This document shows, piece after piece, positions 55,538-63,123 of a stretch of 64,000 nt of DNA. The position numbers and the translations under genes were made by a program. The DNA lies in the NCBI RefSeq assembly GCF_011064595.1, contig NZ_JAALJI010000010.1, positions 162,226-226,225 on the forward strand. The letters run 5' to 3'. Each line of letters opens with the position of its first letter. Position 1 is the stretch's first letter. The notes under the pieces are model-generated. The model was not told the origin of the DNA. It was given only the letters and a program-made list of their open reading frames with translations, and did no database searches. The stretch is from Paludisphaera soli (GTDB lineage Bacteria; Planctomycetota; Planctomycetia; Isosphaerales; Isosphaeraceae).

Positions 55538-56182
55538 ATGAACCGACGTCCCGATCGCGAGGCCAGAGAAGTGAGTGCGAAATCGAGCGAACGCGTCCTG
55601 GTCGTCCCCGCCGCCGAGCTCGACCGGCTGGGGCGGTTCCAGGGCTTCGAGGCCGACGCCGAACGTTACCTCGAAGCCCTGCTCCGCCCCGAGCTGACCT
55701 CCTTCCGACCTCGCGGCGAGGTCGAGGACGACCCCGGCCTCAAGCAGATCATCCCCTACGTCGTCCTCCGCTCCCGGGACGCGGTGTTCTGCTACACCCG
55801 CGGGGGTTCGCAAGGCGAGTCCCGCCTGCATCGCCTCCGCTCGCTCGGCGTCGGCGGCCATGTGGACGAGGCCGACGCGGACGGCCGTTGCGGCTTCGAG
55901 GCATACGACACGGCCATGCGCCGCGAACTCGACGAGGAGGTCGAGATCCGGAGCCGGGGCGTCCTCAGGCTCGCCGGCCTGATCAACGACGACTCGACTC
56001 CCGTCGGCGCGGTCCACCTCGGCGTGGTCCACGTCTACGAGTTGGAGAATCCCCTCGTCACGCCTCGCGAGGCCGGCCTCGTCGACTCGCGTTTCACGCC
56101 GATTGCGGAGCTAGCCCCGGCTCGCGAGGAGTTCGAGACCTGGTCCCGGTTCTGCATCGACGAGCTACTGGCTCGGGGCTGA
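55538..56182 (+). CDS. Nudix hydrolase family protein (214 aa)
   Basis: The Nudix box is visible from about residue 108: G-G-H-V-D-E...(with an insertion DADGRCGFEAYDTA)...RRELDEEVEI, matching the GX5EX7REUXEEXGU pattern with the REx2EE core intact but an enlarged first loop. Flanking elements 'KQIIPYVVLRSRDAVFCYTRGGSQGESRLHRLRSLGVGGHV' and 'LINDDSTPVGAVHLGVVHVYEL' are typical of a group of Nudix 'phosphoesterase' proteins. Hydrolyses a nucleoside diphosphate-linked substrate; which one is unknown. No clear ribosome-binding site; a GTG at codon 13 (VSAKSS) is an alternative start. Its last 18 bases overlap the convergent hydrolase gene. Confidence 0.88.
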   Translation: MNRRPDREAREVSAKSSERVLVVPAAELDRLGRFQGFEADAERYLEALLRPELTSFRPRGEVEDDPGLKQIIPYVVLRSRDAVFCYTRGGSQGESRLHRLRSLGVGGHVDEADADGRCGFEAYDTAMRRELDEEVEIRSRGVLRLAGLINDDSTPVGAVHLGVVHVYELENPLVTPREAGLVDSRFTPIAELAPAREEFETWSRFCIDELLARG

Positions 56183-57424
56183 CTCGTGGGGCCGCGGCGT
56201 CTTGCGGATGGCGACGTGCTGGTCCGGAGCGTTCGGGAGGTCCTGCGGGCTCGGAGCCGGCCCCGCCGGGACACCCTGGGCGCTCGGCGCCGGCCCCGGC
56301 TGTCGCTCGTCGAGCCATCGGATGACGGCCGGGAAAATCTCGCGAGGCGCGTGACGACTCCAGACGAGGTCGCAGTGCCCGTACCGGCCGAGACTCCCCT
56401 GCGACTCGCCGAAGACGAGAAGGGTCTTGTCCGGACTGCCGATCCGGTCGAAGGTCATCCGGGTCGAGGGCACGTCCGAGATCAGGTCGCTCTCGCCGGC
56501 GACCATCAACGTCGGGACGACGACCTCGGGCAGGTGCTCGACGTAGTCGACGCGCCCGTCGGCCGATAGCAGATGCCCGAATCGCAGGTAGGACGCGAAC
56601 TGCCGCAGCGCCCCGGGGCCGGGATCTTCGAGCGTGTATCCGTAGAACCGCGAGACGGTCAGCGGCTCGACGTTCTCGGCCGTGTAGTAGAACCGATCGA
56701 TCTTGTCCATGCCGGGCATGCGGAAGTAGGTCAGGGGCCGCCCCAGGCGTCCCGCGCTGGCCACGTTGAGCAACAGACGGATCCCCGCGTTGGCCTGGAT
56801 CATCTGCTTCTGCGGGGTCGTGGCCTGGATGATGGTGCTCCCCATCCCAACGAAGTTGGCGATCCGGTCGGGCTCGGGGCTCAGTTCCTGGAAGGGGAAC
56901 ATGATCATGCCCCCCAGGCTGTGGCCGATCCAGTTGACCTGCCTCCGGCCGGTTTCGCGTTCGACGTGGGCGAGGATGGCCGGCATGTCGAAGCGGACCA
57001 CGTCGTCGACCGACCAGCCCGATTCGCCGCGCTCGCGGAACGGGGTTTCGCGGAGGAACCGATTGAACACGTCGCAGGAGCCGAGTCGCGCGTTCTCGCC
57101 CGACGCCCGGAGGTCGAACAGGAAGACCTCATAGCCGTTGGCGGCGAGCTGGGACGGGAGGTGGTCGTCGGTGATCGTCCAGAACGTCGCGTTCAGGCCG
57201 AGCCCGTGGCAGAGGACCACCGGCAGCTTGCCGGGATCGGGACGCGCCGGGCGATACCGACGAACGCCCAGCCGCCAGCCGTCCGTGGTCTCCGCGAACT
57301 CCTCGGTGCAGGGTCTCAGGTCGGCCGAGGGGGCGAACCGACGCATCGCGGCGCAGCCGGACAGCCCTGACAGACCGAGGCCCAGGACGGCGGCCGCCCA
57401 CTTCCTGCGGGACAGTCGGTGCAT
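56165..57424 (-). CDS. Alpha/beta hydrolase, lipoprotein (419 aa)
   Basis: Lipoprotein signal with lipobox LSGC (residues 21-24). Core of an alpha/beta hydrolase: 'LPVVLCHGLGLNATFWTI' (oxyanion region), nucleophile elbow GHSLGG, acid Asp in 'TLMVAGESDLISD' and His in 'RYGHCDLVWS'. 'DLRASGENARLGSCD' and 'QVNWIGHSLGGMIM' give it similarity to lipase/PHA-synthase-like hydrolases. The end is a Pro-rich tail (PGPAPSAQGVPAGPAPSPQ). Probably cuts a lipid or ester at the envelope. Divergent from lemA; overlaps the Nudix gene end by 18 bp. Confidence 0.9.
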   Translation of the reverse strand: MHRLSRRKWAAAVLGLGLSGLSGCAAMRRFAPSADLRPCTEEFAETTDGWRLGVRRYRPARPDPGKLPVVLCHGLGLNATFWTITDDHLPSQLAANGYEVFLFDLRASGENARLGSCDVFNRFLRETPFRERGESGWSVDDVVRFDMPAILAHVERETGRRQVNWIGHSLGGMIMFPFQELSPEPDRIANFVGMGSTIIQATTPQKQMIQANAGIRLLLNVASAGRLGRPLTYFRMPGMDKIDRFYYTAENVEPLTVSRFYGYTLEDPGPGALRQFASYLRFGHLLSADGRVDYVEHLPEVVVPTLMVAGESDLISDVPSTRMTFDRIGSPDKTLLVFGESQGSLGRYGHCDLVWSRHAPREIFPAVIRWLDERQPGPAPSAQGVPAGPAPSPQDLPNAPDQHVAIRKTPRPHESAPSQ

Positions 57425-57726
57425 GCGTTTCGGAATCCTTACACCTGCGACGTGGCCCCGGTCATCCCGACCGCGAGCCGGCGGATTCTACTCCGGAGTC
57501 CCCCGCGAGGGAACGCGAGACTCGATGGGAAGCCTGCCGTCCCCGTCGCGAGGCCCGCATGGTCAGGCAAATCCCCCCTCTCTTTCCTCGATTCGCGCGA
57601 AGCCGGAAGAGTACCGACTTGAACAGCGGCGAGCCCGGCCGCAAGATCGGTAGCCGCGGGGATTGACCGGGGCGTCGGTCGCCCGATCTCCCCGCGCGAA
57701 CCGGGCACGAACAGGGGAACGCAGCG
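57425..57726. other. Divergent region between the hydrolase and LemA genes
   Basis: 302 bases. No gene or strong repeat seen. CAGGGGAACGCAGCG directly before 57727 may contain the LemA ribosome-binding site. Confidence 0.35.
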
Positions 57727-58329
57727 ATGTTTTCAGGGATCTGGGGCGTCTTCCTGGTGGTGGGCGTCGTCGTCCTGGCGGTGCTGGGCTGGATCGCCAT
57801 GGCTTTCAACAGCCTGGTCGCCCTGCGAAACCGCTTCAAGACCGCGTTCAGCCAGATCGACGTCCAGCTCAAGCGACGCTACGACCTGATCCCCAACCTG
57901 ATCGAGACGGCCAAAGGGTATCTGAACCACGAGCGGCAGACCCTCGAGGCCGTCGTCCAGGCCCGGAACTCCGCCCTGGCGGCCAGCCGGACGGCCGCGG
58001 CGAACCCCGGAGACCCCTCGTCGATGGCCGGCCTCGCCGCCGCCGAGACCCAGCTCAACGGCGTGCTCGGCCGCCTCTTCGCCGTCGCCGAGGCCTATCC
58101 CGACCTGAAGGCCAACCAGAACATGATGGCCCTTCAGCAGGAGTTGAGCGCGACCGAGAACCTGATCGCCTCGTCGCGGCAAGCCTTCAACTCCAGCGTG
58201 CAGCACTACAACACGGCCCGCGAGAGCTTCCCGACCAACCTGGTCGCCAACGCCATGGGATTCGCCCCCGCCCAGCTCTTCGAACTCGGCTCCGAGAAGG
58301 AACGTCAGGTCCCCGGCGTCAGTTTCTGA
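57727..58329 (+). CDS. LemA family protein
   Basis: 200 residues: one N-terminal membrane helix (IWGVFLVVGVVVLAVLGWIAMAF) followed by the LemA signature 'NSLVALRNRFKTAFSQIDVQLKRRYDLIPNLIETAKGYLNHERQTLEAVVQARN', a central 'ALQQELSATENLIASSRQAFNSSVQHYNTARESFPTNLVANAMGF' and the end 'FELGSEKERQVPGVSF'. This is the full family architecture: an anchored four-helix bundle facing outside. Role unknown in general; often near M48 peptidases or TPM-domain genes (an M48 gene is 8 kb away). Last chromosomal protein gene before the tRNA-Gln and the mobile element. Confidence 0.95.
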   Translation: MFSGIWGVFLVVGVVVLAVLGWIAMAFNSLVALRNRFKTAFSQIDVQLKRRYDLIPNLIETAKGYLNHERQTLEAVVQARNSALAASRTAAANPGDPSSMAGLAAAETQLNGVLGRLFAVAEAYPDLKANQNMMALQQELSATENLIASSRQAFNSSVQHYNTARESFPTNLVANAMGFAPAQLFELGSEKERQVPGVSF

Positions 58330-58372
58330 ACCTCCGAGCCGACCTCACTTCGAATCCCGGCACAAGCCGGGC

Positions 58373-58401
58373 TTGCAAGAACGGCCCCGGGTTTCTATCA
58401 T
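58373..58401 (+). promoter_or_regulatory. Sigma70-type promoter of tRNA-Gln
   Basis: TTGCAA (58373-58378), 17-nt spacer, TATCAT (58396-58401; one mismatch to TATAAT), placing transcription start about 33 nt before the tRNA. Confidence 0.6.
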
Positions 58402-58440
58402 GCCCAAAGACACGTCGGGATCCTCCGACGCCCGCCGATT

Positions 58441-58511
58441 TGGGGATTGGTGTAACGGTAGCACGGCTGACTCTGGATCAGTTAGTCTAGGTTCGAATCC
58501 TAGATCCCCAG
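58441..58511 (+). tRNA. tRNA-Gln (anticodon CTG), integration site
   Basis: Acceptor TGGGGAT / ATCCCCA, D-arm GGTGTAACGGTAGCAC, anticodon stem GCTGA / TCAGT around loop CTCTGGA (anticodon CTG), T-arm CTAGG-TTCGAAT-CCTAG, discriminator G. No CCA encoded. The integrase stop codon lies 3 nt beyond its 3' end, so the tRNA is probably the attachment site, with its 3' end restored after integration. Confidence 0.95.
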
Positions 58512-58514
58512 CTT

Positions 58515-59954
58515 TCAGGAAACCCGGCGAAAAGCCGGGTTTTTTGTTGCGCGACAAGCACTTGCGTCGTGCCCATCGCGGTCCCGGTCGGTGTCAGGAG
58601 ATGACACGAAATGCCCGGTAGTGCCGCCGGTTGGTGCTACCGTAGCTACTACTGAAGCGGCCCCCGGCAGGGCCTCGACCGCACCGTGTAGGTCGAGCAA
58701 GGCGGCGTCGGTGTAGACGTTGGCGGTCAGCTTCGGGTCGGCGTGCCGCATGAGCTTTTGGGCGGTCGCCAGAGGGACGCCGGCGGCGGCGAGGTGAGTG
58801 CCGAACGTCGTCCGGAGCGCGTGGATATCGAGGATGCGACCTCGACCGTCCGTCTTCGGGATGCCGGCCCGCTTCAAGTCGCCGTAGAACCGGCGAAGCA
58901 GGTCGGCGGGGATGTCGAAGACCGGATCGGTGGGGCGGCGCCCGGCGACTTCCAGCCGGAGCATGGCGGCGAGGTCGCCCCGGAGCGGGATGAATGCCGC
59001 CTCGCCGTTCTTCGTCGCGGCCCCGCTCAGGACCATGCCGGGGCGGTCGCCGTCGAGGTCGAGGTCGGCGACGCGGACCTTGCGTGCCTCGCCGACCCGG
59101 AGTCCGGTCCCGGCGAGCAACGCATACAGGGCGGCCCTGGACCGGCCGGAGAGCCGCACGGCGGGACGATCGCCCCGGTGGGCGTCGGTCGCCCCTCGGA
59201 TCCACGGCGGGCGTTCTGGGGCCTCCTGCGCGGCCTGGATGAGCCGGAGCAATTCGGCGCGAGACAGGGCGCGACGGACGCGGCGTCGGTCGGAATCGAT
59301 TCGCGGCTTCGACATCCGATCGAACGGGTTGGAGGCGAGTCGCCTGACCTCGACCAACCAGTTGCAGAACGCGACGGCGGCCGTCTGGAATCCGACGCGG
59401 GATCGCGCCGACCGGGCCGGCTTGCCGTCTTCGCGCGGTCGGGACTGATCGGCCAACCATAGCTCCAGATCGTCGCGGCGAAGATCCGCGAGCGTGCGCC
59501 AGCCGAACGCTTCGGCGAGGCGTTCCAGATAGCGGCGCGTCAGGGCGGCGTGCCGCCCCTCGCCGAGAGTCGCCGCATAGTCGACGATGTGGCCCCGGAT
59601 CGGCGCGGCGACGTGGTCGGCGACCGCCAGTTCGGCCCGCGACATCACCCCGGAGCGTACCCGCTCGGCCCGTCGTTCCAGCTCGGAGAGGAATTGCTCG
59701 GCGGCGGCCTTGTCCCGGCAGCCGGTCGAGGCGGTGCGGACTAGGCCGTCGGCGTCCCGGTACTTGGCGTAGTAGCAGCCGGTTTCCTGATTGATGACCT
59801 GCCGGCCGTCGTCCATGATCCGCACCGGAGCGGTCAGGGGCCGTCGGGCACCGCGCGGCGTCCACTTCGCCGTCTGGGTTCCGTCCCGATTGCGGACGAT
59901 CGTCGCGCCCGTCGGGATGGGTCGTGGGATGGTCTTTCGGTAGACGCTTCCCAT
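58515..59954 (-). CDS. Tyrosine recombinase / integrase
   Basis: 479 residues from ATG 59954 (GGAGG 5 nt upstream). N-terminal arm-type region with 'YYAKYRDADGLVRTASTGCRDKAAAEQFL', SAM-like core-binding domain (about 110-205), catalytic domain from about 228. All active residues are present: R286 (AGTGLRVGEAR), K315 (ATKNGEA), H378 and R381 (HALRTTFGTH), H404 (LMRHADPKLT) and nucleophile Y414 (NVYTDAAL). Cuts and joins DNA at the attachment sites. The last residues are encoded across the tRNA terminator hairpin and the stop is 3 nt from the tRNA. Transcription runs toward the tRNA, opposite to it. Confidence 0.96.
   Translation of the reverse strand: MGSVYRKTIPRPIPTGATIVRNRDGTQTAKWTPRGARRPLTAPVRIMDDGRQVINQETGCYYAKYRDADGLVRTASTGCRDKAAAEQFLSELERRAERVRSGVMSRAELAVADHVAAPIRGHIVDYAATLGEGRHAALTRRYLERLAEAFGWRTLADLRRDDLELWLADQSRPREDGKPARSARSRVGFQTAAVAFCNWLVEVRRLASNPFDRMSKPRIDSDRRRVRRALSRAELLRLIQAAQEAPERPPWIRGATDAHRGDRPAVRLSGRSRAALYALLAGTGLRVGEARKVRVADLDLDGDRPGMVLSGAATKNGEAAFIPLRGDLAAMLRLEVAGRRPTDPVFDIPADLLRRFYGDLKRAGIPKTDGRGRILDIHALRTTFGTHLAAAGVPLATAQKLMRHADPKLTANVYTDAALLDLHGAVEALPGAASVVATVAPTGGTTGHFVSSPDTDRDRDGHDASACRATKNPAFRRVS
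58521..58545 (+). terminator. Intrinsic terminator of tRNA-Gln, inside the integrase 3' end
   Basis: AACCCGGC (58521-58528), loop GAAAA, GCCGGGTT (58534-58541), continuing as a T-run to 58545. It terminates tRNA-Gln on the plus strand and codes for the C-terminal residues of the integrase on the minus strand. Confidence 0.85.
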
Positions 59955-59986
59955 TCGTGCCTCCGTGCCGCCGGGTCGAGGGTCTT

Positions 59987-60017
59987 CACCGCGTGCGGCG
60001 GCAGTTTGCACGCGGTG
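59987..60017. promoter_or_regulatory. Perfect inverted repeat in front of the integrase
   Basis: CACCGCGTGC (59987-59996), 11-nt spacer, GCACGCGGTG (60008-60017), 32 bp before the integrase ATG. The length and position fit an operator or a binding site of the recombinase or of the AlpA/Xis-like protein. Confidence 0.5.
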
Positions 60018-60040
60018 TCTATGCGTGTGCGGACGGCGGC

Positions 60041-60070
60041 GTCACCCTAATCGTGACATGGGTGTCACCC
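60041..60070. repeat. Cluster of GTCACCC / GTGAC half-sites
   Basis: GTCACCC at 60041-60047 and again at 60064-60070, with GTGAC at 60053-60057 between them, so the middle word forms a dyad with each neighbour (spacers 7 and 6 nt). Lies in the 265-bp gap upstream of the integrase. Possibly arm-type sites for the integrase or excisionase. Confidence 0.35.
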
Positions 60071-60219
60071 CTTCTCAACTGAATTCAGGTCGGCTGGGGG
60101 AGAGGCGGGGGCGCGAAAAGGGGTCGAAATTCCACCGTTTTTCGCGGTGAGCGATGGTTGGCGGTCAGCGGGCCGGACGGTCCCAACATTCGCCCCTCCC
60201 TACCCGCCCGTCGCTGCGT

Positions 60220-60642
60220 TCAGCCTTTCTCGGCTTCGTCCAGCCACCTTGCGGCGATCGGGTTGAGTCGCCGGAAGACCTCGACCGGGAAGACTGTGTA
60301 GAGAGTCGCCTTGCCCCGCACTCCGGGCCGCACGACCCGCACGACACCACGTTCGGTGAGAGTTTGCACGGCTCGGATGGCGGATCGTTTCGACATGCCG
60401 CCGCGCGTGGCGAGGTCGGTCAGACCGGCCCTCGCGGTGCCGTCGGGTCGAGTGTCCCGGAGCAGCAGCAGGAAGACCGCCAGCTCGCCCCGCTTGAGCG
60501 TCTTCACCCCGTGGTCGGCGAATCCCGCCAGCGTGGCGAACCATGCGCGGTAGTAGGGTTGTTTCGACCCGGCCGGCGACCGGCGCGGGCGACCTGCCGG
60601 AGCCTTCGTCCGCGCCCCCCCTGGTTCTCGATCCTCGGTCAT
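60220..60642 (-). CDS. Winged-helix DNA-binding protein of the element (140 aa)
   Basis: ATG 60642 overlaps the stop of the ATPase gene (ATGA, 60639-60642). The N-terminus is Arg/Pro-rich and probably disordered; residues about 28-130 show a winged helix: 'YYRAWFATLAGFADHGVKTLKRGELAVFLLLLRDTRPDGTARAGLTDLATRGGMSKRSAIRAVQTLTERGVVRVVRPGVRGKATLYTVF'. The pattern (helix, recognition helix SKRSAIRAVQTL, wing RPGVRGKATLY) resembles replication-initiator or plasmid-regulator domains. It may be a replication initiator or repressor of the element. Confidence 0.75.
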   Translation of the reverse strand: MTEDREPGGARTKAPAGRPRRSPAGSKQPYYRAWFATLAGFADHGVKTLKRGELAVFLLLLRDTRPDGTARAGLTDLATRGGMSKRSAIRAVQTLTERGVVRVVRPGVRGKATLYTVFPVEVFRRLNPIAARWLDEAEKG

Positions 60643-61586
60643 GAGCGGCCCCCCATCCAGCGGCCGCGCTCGCCGTTGACGTGGTCCTTCGGCGTCGTGC
60701 GGCCGTTGCTCGGCGGCGGCGAAGGGGATGCCGCTTCGATCCATTCGTCCGGCGTGAAGCGCTGGACGCGGCGATCGAAGCTCAGGGCGATGTCTTTCGG
60801 CTCACCATATCGGGACTTGGCGTGCGACAACAGCATCGACCGAACGCTCGCCGTCCGGTCGCTTTCGTCGGTCGCGGCCAACAACAGGACATCATCGGCC
60901 CCGAATTCCAGCTCGCCCGATTCGCGCAGGCTGGCGAGGCTCAGGTGCCGCCCGGCGTAGGATGAGCGGCCGGAGTCGTCGCGCGACCGGCTCACGGCGG
61001 CGGCGGCGAGGACGGCGATGCCACCTTGGTCCGCAAGGCGGCGCAGGTCGGACACGAGCATGTTCATTCTCTCCCTGAGCCCGCTCGACTTGTCGGCGGG
61101 CGCGATTCGTTGAATGTAGTCGAGGACGATCAGGTCGGCGCGGAAATCGGCCCCCGCCCGCGCGACGGCGTCGAGGCGGTGCGGATCGTCGGCGAAGGCG
61201 AGGCGGTCGAGCCAGCTTCGCATCCGACCCGCCGAATCGGAGAGCCGGACGCGGTCGGCGTCGGCGACCTGCCGCCGGCGGATGTCGCTCAGGGGGACAT
61301 CGCTCAGGCGGGACAGGTGTCGGGACAGGAGAGCGGTCGGCGGCATCTCGACGTTCGCGACAAGGATGCGCATATCGGGATTCGTCGCCAGCATCCCGCC
61401 GACCCATTGGTTGACGAGCGAGGTCTTACCGCCGCCGGGCGGCCCGCCGATGAGGATGATTCGACCCGGCGCGACCTCGACATGATCGAAAACTGGATCG
61501 CCCGCCTTCCAGCCGGGGGGCGGCCTCTCGCTGGTGACATCCTCCCACCAACCGCCGTACAGGTCGGTGCCGGTGCGATGGCTCAT
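60639..61586 (-). CDS. RecA/DnaB-like ATPase (replicative helicase loader or helicase)
   Basis: 315 residues from ATG 61586, which overlaps the primase stop by 4 nt. Walker A GGPPGGGKTS (47-56) in 'PGRIILIGGPPGGGKTSLVNQWV', 'MRILVANVEMPPTALLSRHLSRLSDVPLSDI', Walker B with 'ADLIVLDYIQRIAP', then 'GIAVLAAAAVSRSRD' and 'SGELEFGADDVLLLA'. This is the fold and motif order of DnaB C-terminal / RepA-type hexameric helicases ('D.lIvDYlq.i', 's.elr.sg.ie..aD.v..l'), but the DnaB N-terminal domain is absent. Likely unwinds DNA for replication of the element together with the primase encoded just before it. Confidence 0.88.
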   Translation of the reverse strand: MSHRTGTDLYGGWWEDVTSERPPPGWKAGDPVFDHVEVAPGRIILIGGPPGGGKTSLVNQWVGGMLATNPDMRILVANVEMPPTALLSRHLSRLSDVPLSDIRRRQVADADRVRLSDSAGRMRSWLDRLAFADDPHRLDAVARAGADFRADLIVLDYIQRIAPADKSSGLRERMNMLVSDLRRLADQGGIAVLAAAAVSRSRDDSGRSSYAGRHLSLASLRESGELEFGADDVLLLAATDESDRTASVRSMLLSHAKSRYGEPKDIALSFDRRVQRFTPDEWIEAASPSPPPSNGRTTPKDHVNGERGRWMGGRS

Positions 61587-62557
61587 ACGGCCCCCCCTTC
61601 GCCGGGGGGGCGGCCGTGGTGGATTCCGCACGCGATCTGCCGCGCGACCTCGCCCGGCGGCAGGCCGGTGTCGAGGGCCGGGTCGGTCACCAGGGCGGCG
61701 ACCAATGCCTCGACCGTCCCGAATCCGGCGAGGTCGGCGGCGGCGCTGAAAACGACCTTGTGCCGCTCGCCGACGGCGACGGCGGTCGGGTCGGTCAGTA
61801 GGAGCCGGGTCGAAGGGTTGATCCGCCCCCCGCGCGGTGCGCCGGCGTGCCGCTCGCACCGGGCCTGGTCGTCGCGATCGACCTGCCGCGCCGCCTCTCG
61901 CCAATCGTCCACCAGCCTGAGCGGCGGCGCTTGCGCGAAGGGGGGATCGTAGGGGATCGGGTCCACGGCGAGGCGACGAACGCCGGCCGGATCGAGGTAA
62001 AGCAGGTCGTCGAGGTCGAGGCGGACCTTGTGCAGCCCGCTCCGGGAGTGTCGGGAATTGGGCGCCCGCCAGAGGCGCACCGCGTCGTAAAAGCCGGTGT
62101 CAATGTCGACGCCGACCTCGCCCGCCAGCCGCACCGCGAGAGCGCCCGCGACCCGGTGGGCGGCGGGCGACGGCGCGATGAATCCTCCGGTCGGTACGCT
62201 GACGTGGTATCCCTTGCCGCCCGAGAACGCGACGACGATGTCGCAAGCGTAACGGTCGGCGAGGTAATACGACAGCCGCCGCGCGTCGCTCAGGGCGGCG
62301 GCCGGGTCGGTGCGGTCGAGGTCGAAATTGAGGGCGGGGACGCCGACCGGCCCGGCGTAGGCGCGGGTCGAGCCGGTGGCGGCGACGTGGTCGCGAAACG
62401 CGACCGGGAACGCAAAGGCGCTCAGGAACGCGGGCAAGGCGGGTTGAACCGCCGGGTCGGCGTGGCAATAGGCGAGCATCGCCTTGCGGTAGCTCACGAC
62501 CTCCCGGCGGTTCTCCGTCGCGCCGACGACCCGAAAGCCGATCGGCGCGGTCGTCAT
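61583..62557 (-). CDS. Archaeo-eukaryotic-type primase (AEP) domain protein
   Basis: 324 residues. The AEP motifs are in order: DxD (D79 and D81 in NFDLDRTD), the nucleotide-binding S-G-x-K-G-x-H motif (112-118, FSGGKGYHVSVP), and the third metal-ligand region 'VDIDTGFYDAVRLWRAPNSRHSRSGLHKVRL'. The C-terminal third (about 215-324) is Asp/Arg-rich with 'GRINPSTRLLLTDPTAVAVGERHKVVFSAAADLAGFG', which recalls the PriCT-type helical domain of mobile-element primases. It would make primers for element replication. Overlaps both neighbours by 4 nt. Confidence 0.9.
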   Translation of the reverse strand: MTTAPIGFRVVGATENRREVVSYRKAMLAYCHADPAVQPALPAFLSAFAFPVAFRDHVAATGSTRAYAGPVGVPALNFDLDRTDPAAALSDARRLSYYLADRYACDIVVAFSGGKGYHVSVPTGGFIAPSPAAHRVAGALAVRLAGEVGVDIDTGFYDAVRLWRAPNSRHSRSGLHKVRLDLDDLLYLDPAGVRRLAVDPIPYDPPFAQAPPLRLVDDWREAARQVDRDDQARCERHAGAPRGGRINPSTRLLLTDPTAVAVGERHKVVFSAAADLAGFGTVEALVAALVTDPALDTGLPPGEVARQIACGIHHGRPPGEGGAV

Positions 62558-63123
62558 GGTCGGGCGGCCCCCCTCTGGCGTCCGTCGCGCCAGTCGAAAC
62601 CACCGGCGTCCCGCGAGTCCCCTTCGCCGTCGTCGGGGCCTCCGGTCAACTCGGCGGCGTCGAGGTCGAGGGCGCCCGCCGGCGTCCCGTCAGAGACGAC
62701 CTTGAAGGAGCCGACGCGGTTGAACGTCGCGCCGTCGTCGCCCGTCCGCAAGGCGAGCTTGACCTCGACGACCATGCCGGAGCGGGGGGCCTGCCGCAAC
62801 TGCGCGGGCGAGACGATCCCCAGCTTGGCGAGGTCGCGTTTCGTGCTCGGAAGGGCCGGCGGCGTCAGCCAGAGGTCGTGCCAGATCCGCCGCCCGGCGT
62901 GCGAGGGCGGGTCGATCACGTCGAGCGTCAGCTTGTAGGAGGGCGTGCCCTTCGCCCGGCTGGTCGCCAGTTCGCCGTTCGTCACCAGGGCGCGGTAGGT
63001 GCCAGCCGGGAGCGGTTCCAGCTCGCCCGCCGCTTCGGTGCTGTTCCAGAGGTCGTCGAAGTTGCCCCCGCCCGAGCCCCCGGTTAAAATGTCGTCGAGT
63101 CGCGGACGATTGTCAGTCGACAT
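62554..63123 (-). CDS. DUF669-like protein, putative ssDNA-binding protein of the element (189 aa)
   Basis: ATG 63123 is chosen; the longer frame upstream lies over the next gene. Residues about 28-140 show the DUF669 pattern: 'LPAGTYRALVTNGELATSRAKGTPSYKLTLDVIDPPSHAGRRIWHDLWLTPPALPSTKRDLAKLGI', an OB-like beta core often encoded next to phage or plasmid primase genes. The C-terminus is acidic (GGPDDGEGDSRDAGGFDW), as in single-strand binding proteins whose tail recruits partners. The stop overlaps the primase start (ATGA). Confidence 0.72.
   Translation of the reverse strand: MSTDNRPRLDDILTGGSGGGNFDDLWNSTEAAGELEPLPAGTYRALVTNGELATSRAKGTPSYKLTLDVIDPPSHAGRRIWHDLWLTPPALPSTKRDLAKLGIVSPAQLRQAPRSGMVVEVKLALRTGDDGATFNRVGSFKVVSDGTPAGALDLDAAELTGGPDDGEGDSRDAGGFDWRDGRQRGAARP

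Noticed and set aside
52873..55539. An 888-codon minus-strand frame opposite the DUF1549/1553 gene
   Set aside because: Composition is typical of an antisense shadow; the plus-strand frame has recognisable BIG2, DUF1549 and DUF1553 segments.
56165..56182. The 18-bp overlap of Nudix and hydrolase genes as a sign of a wrong frame
   Set aside because: Both proteins show complete family motifs and the overlap affects only their variable C-terminal tails.
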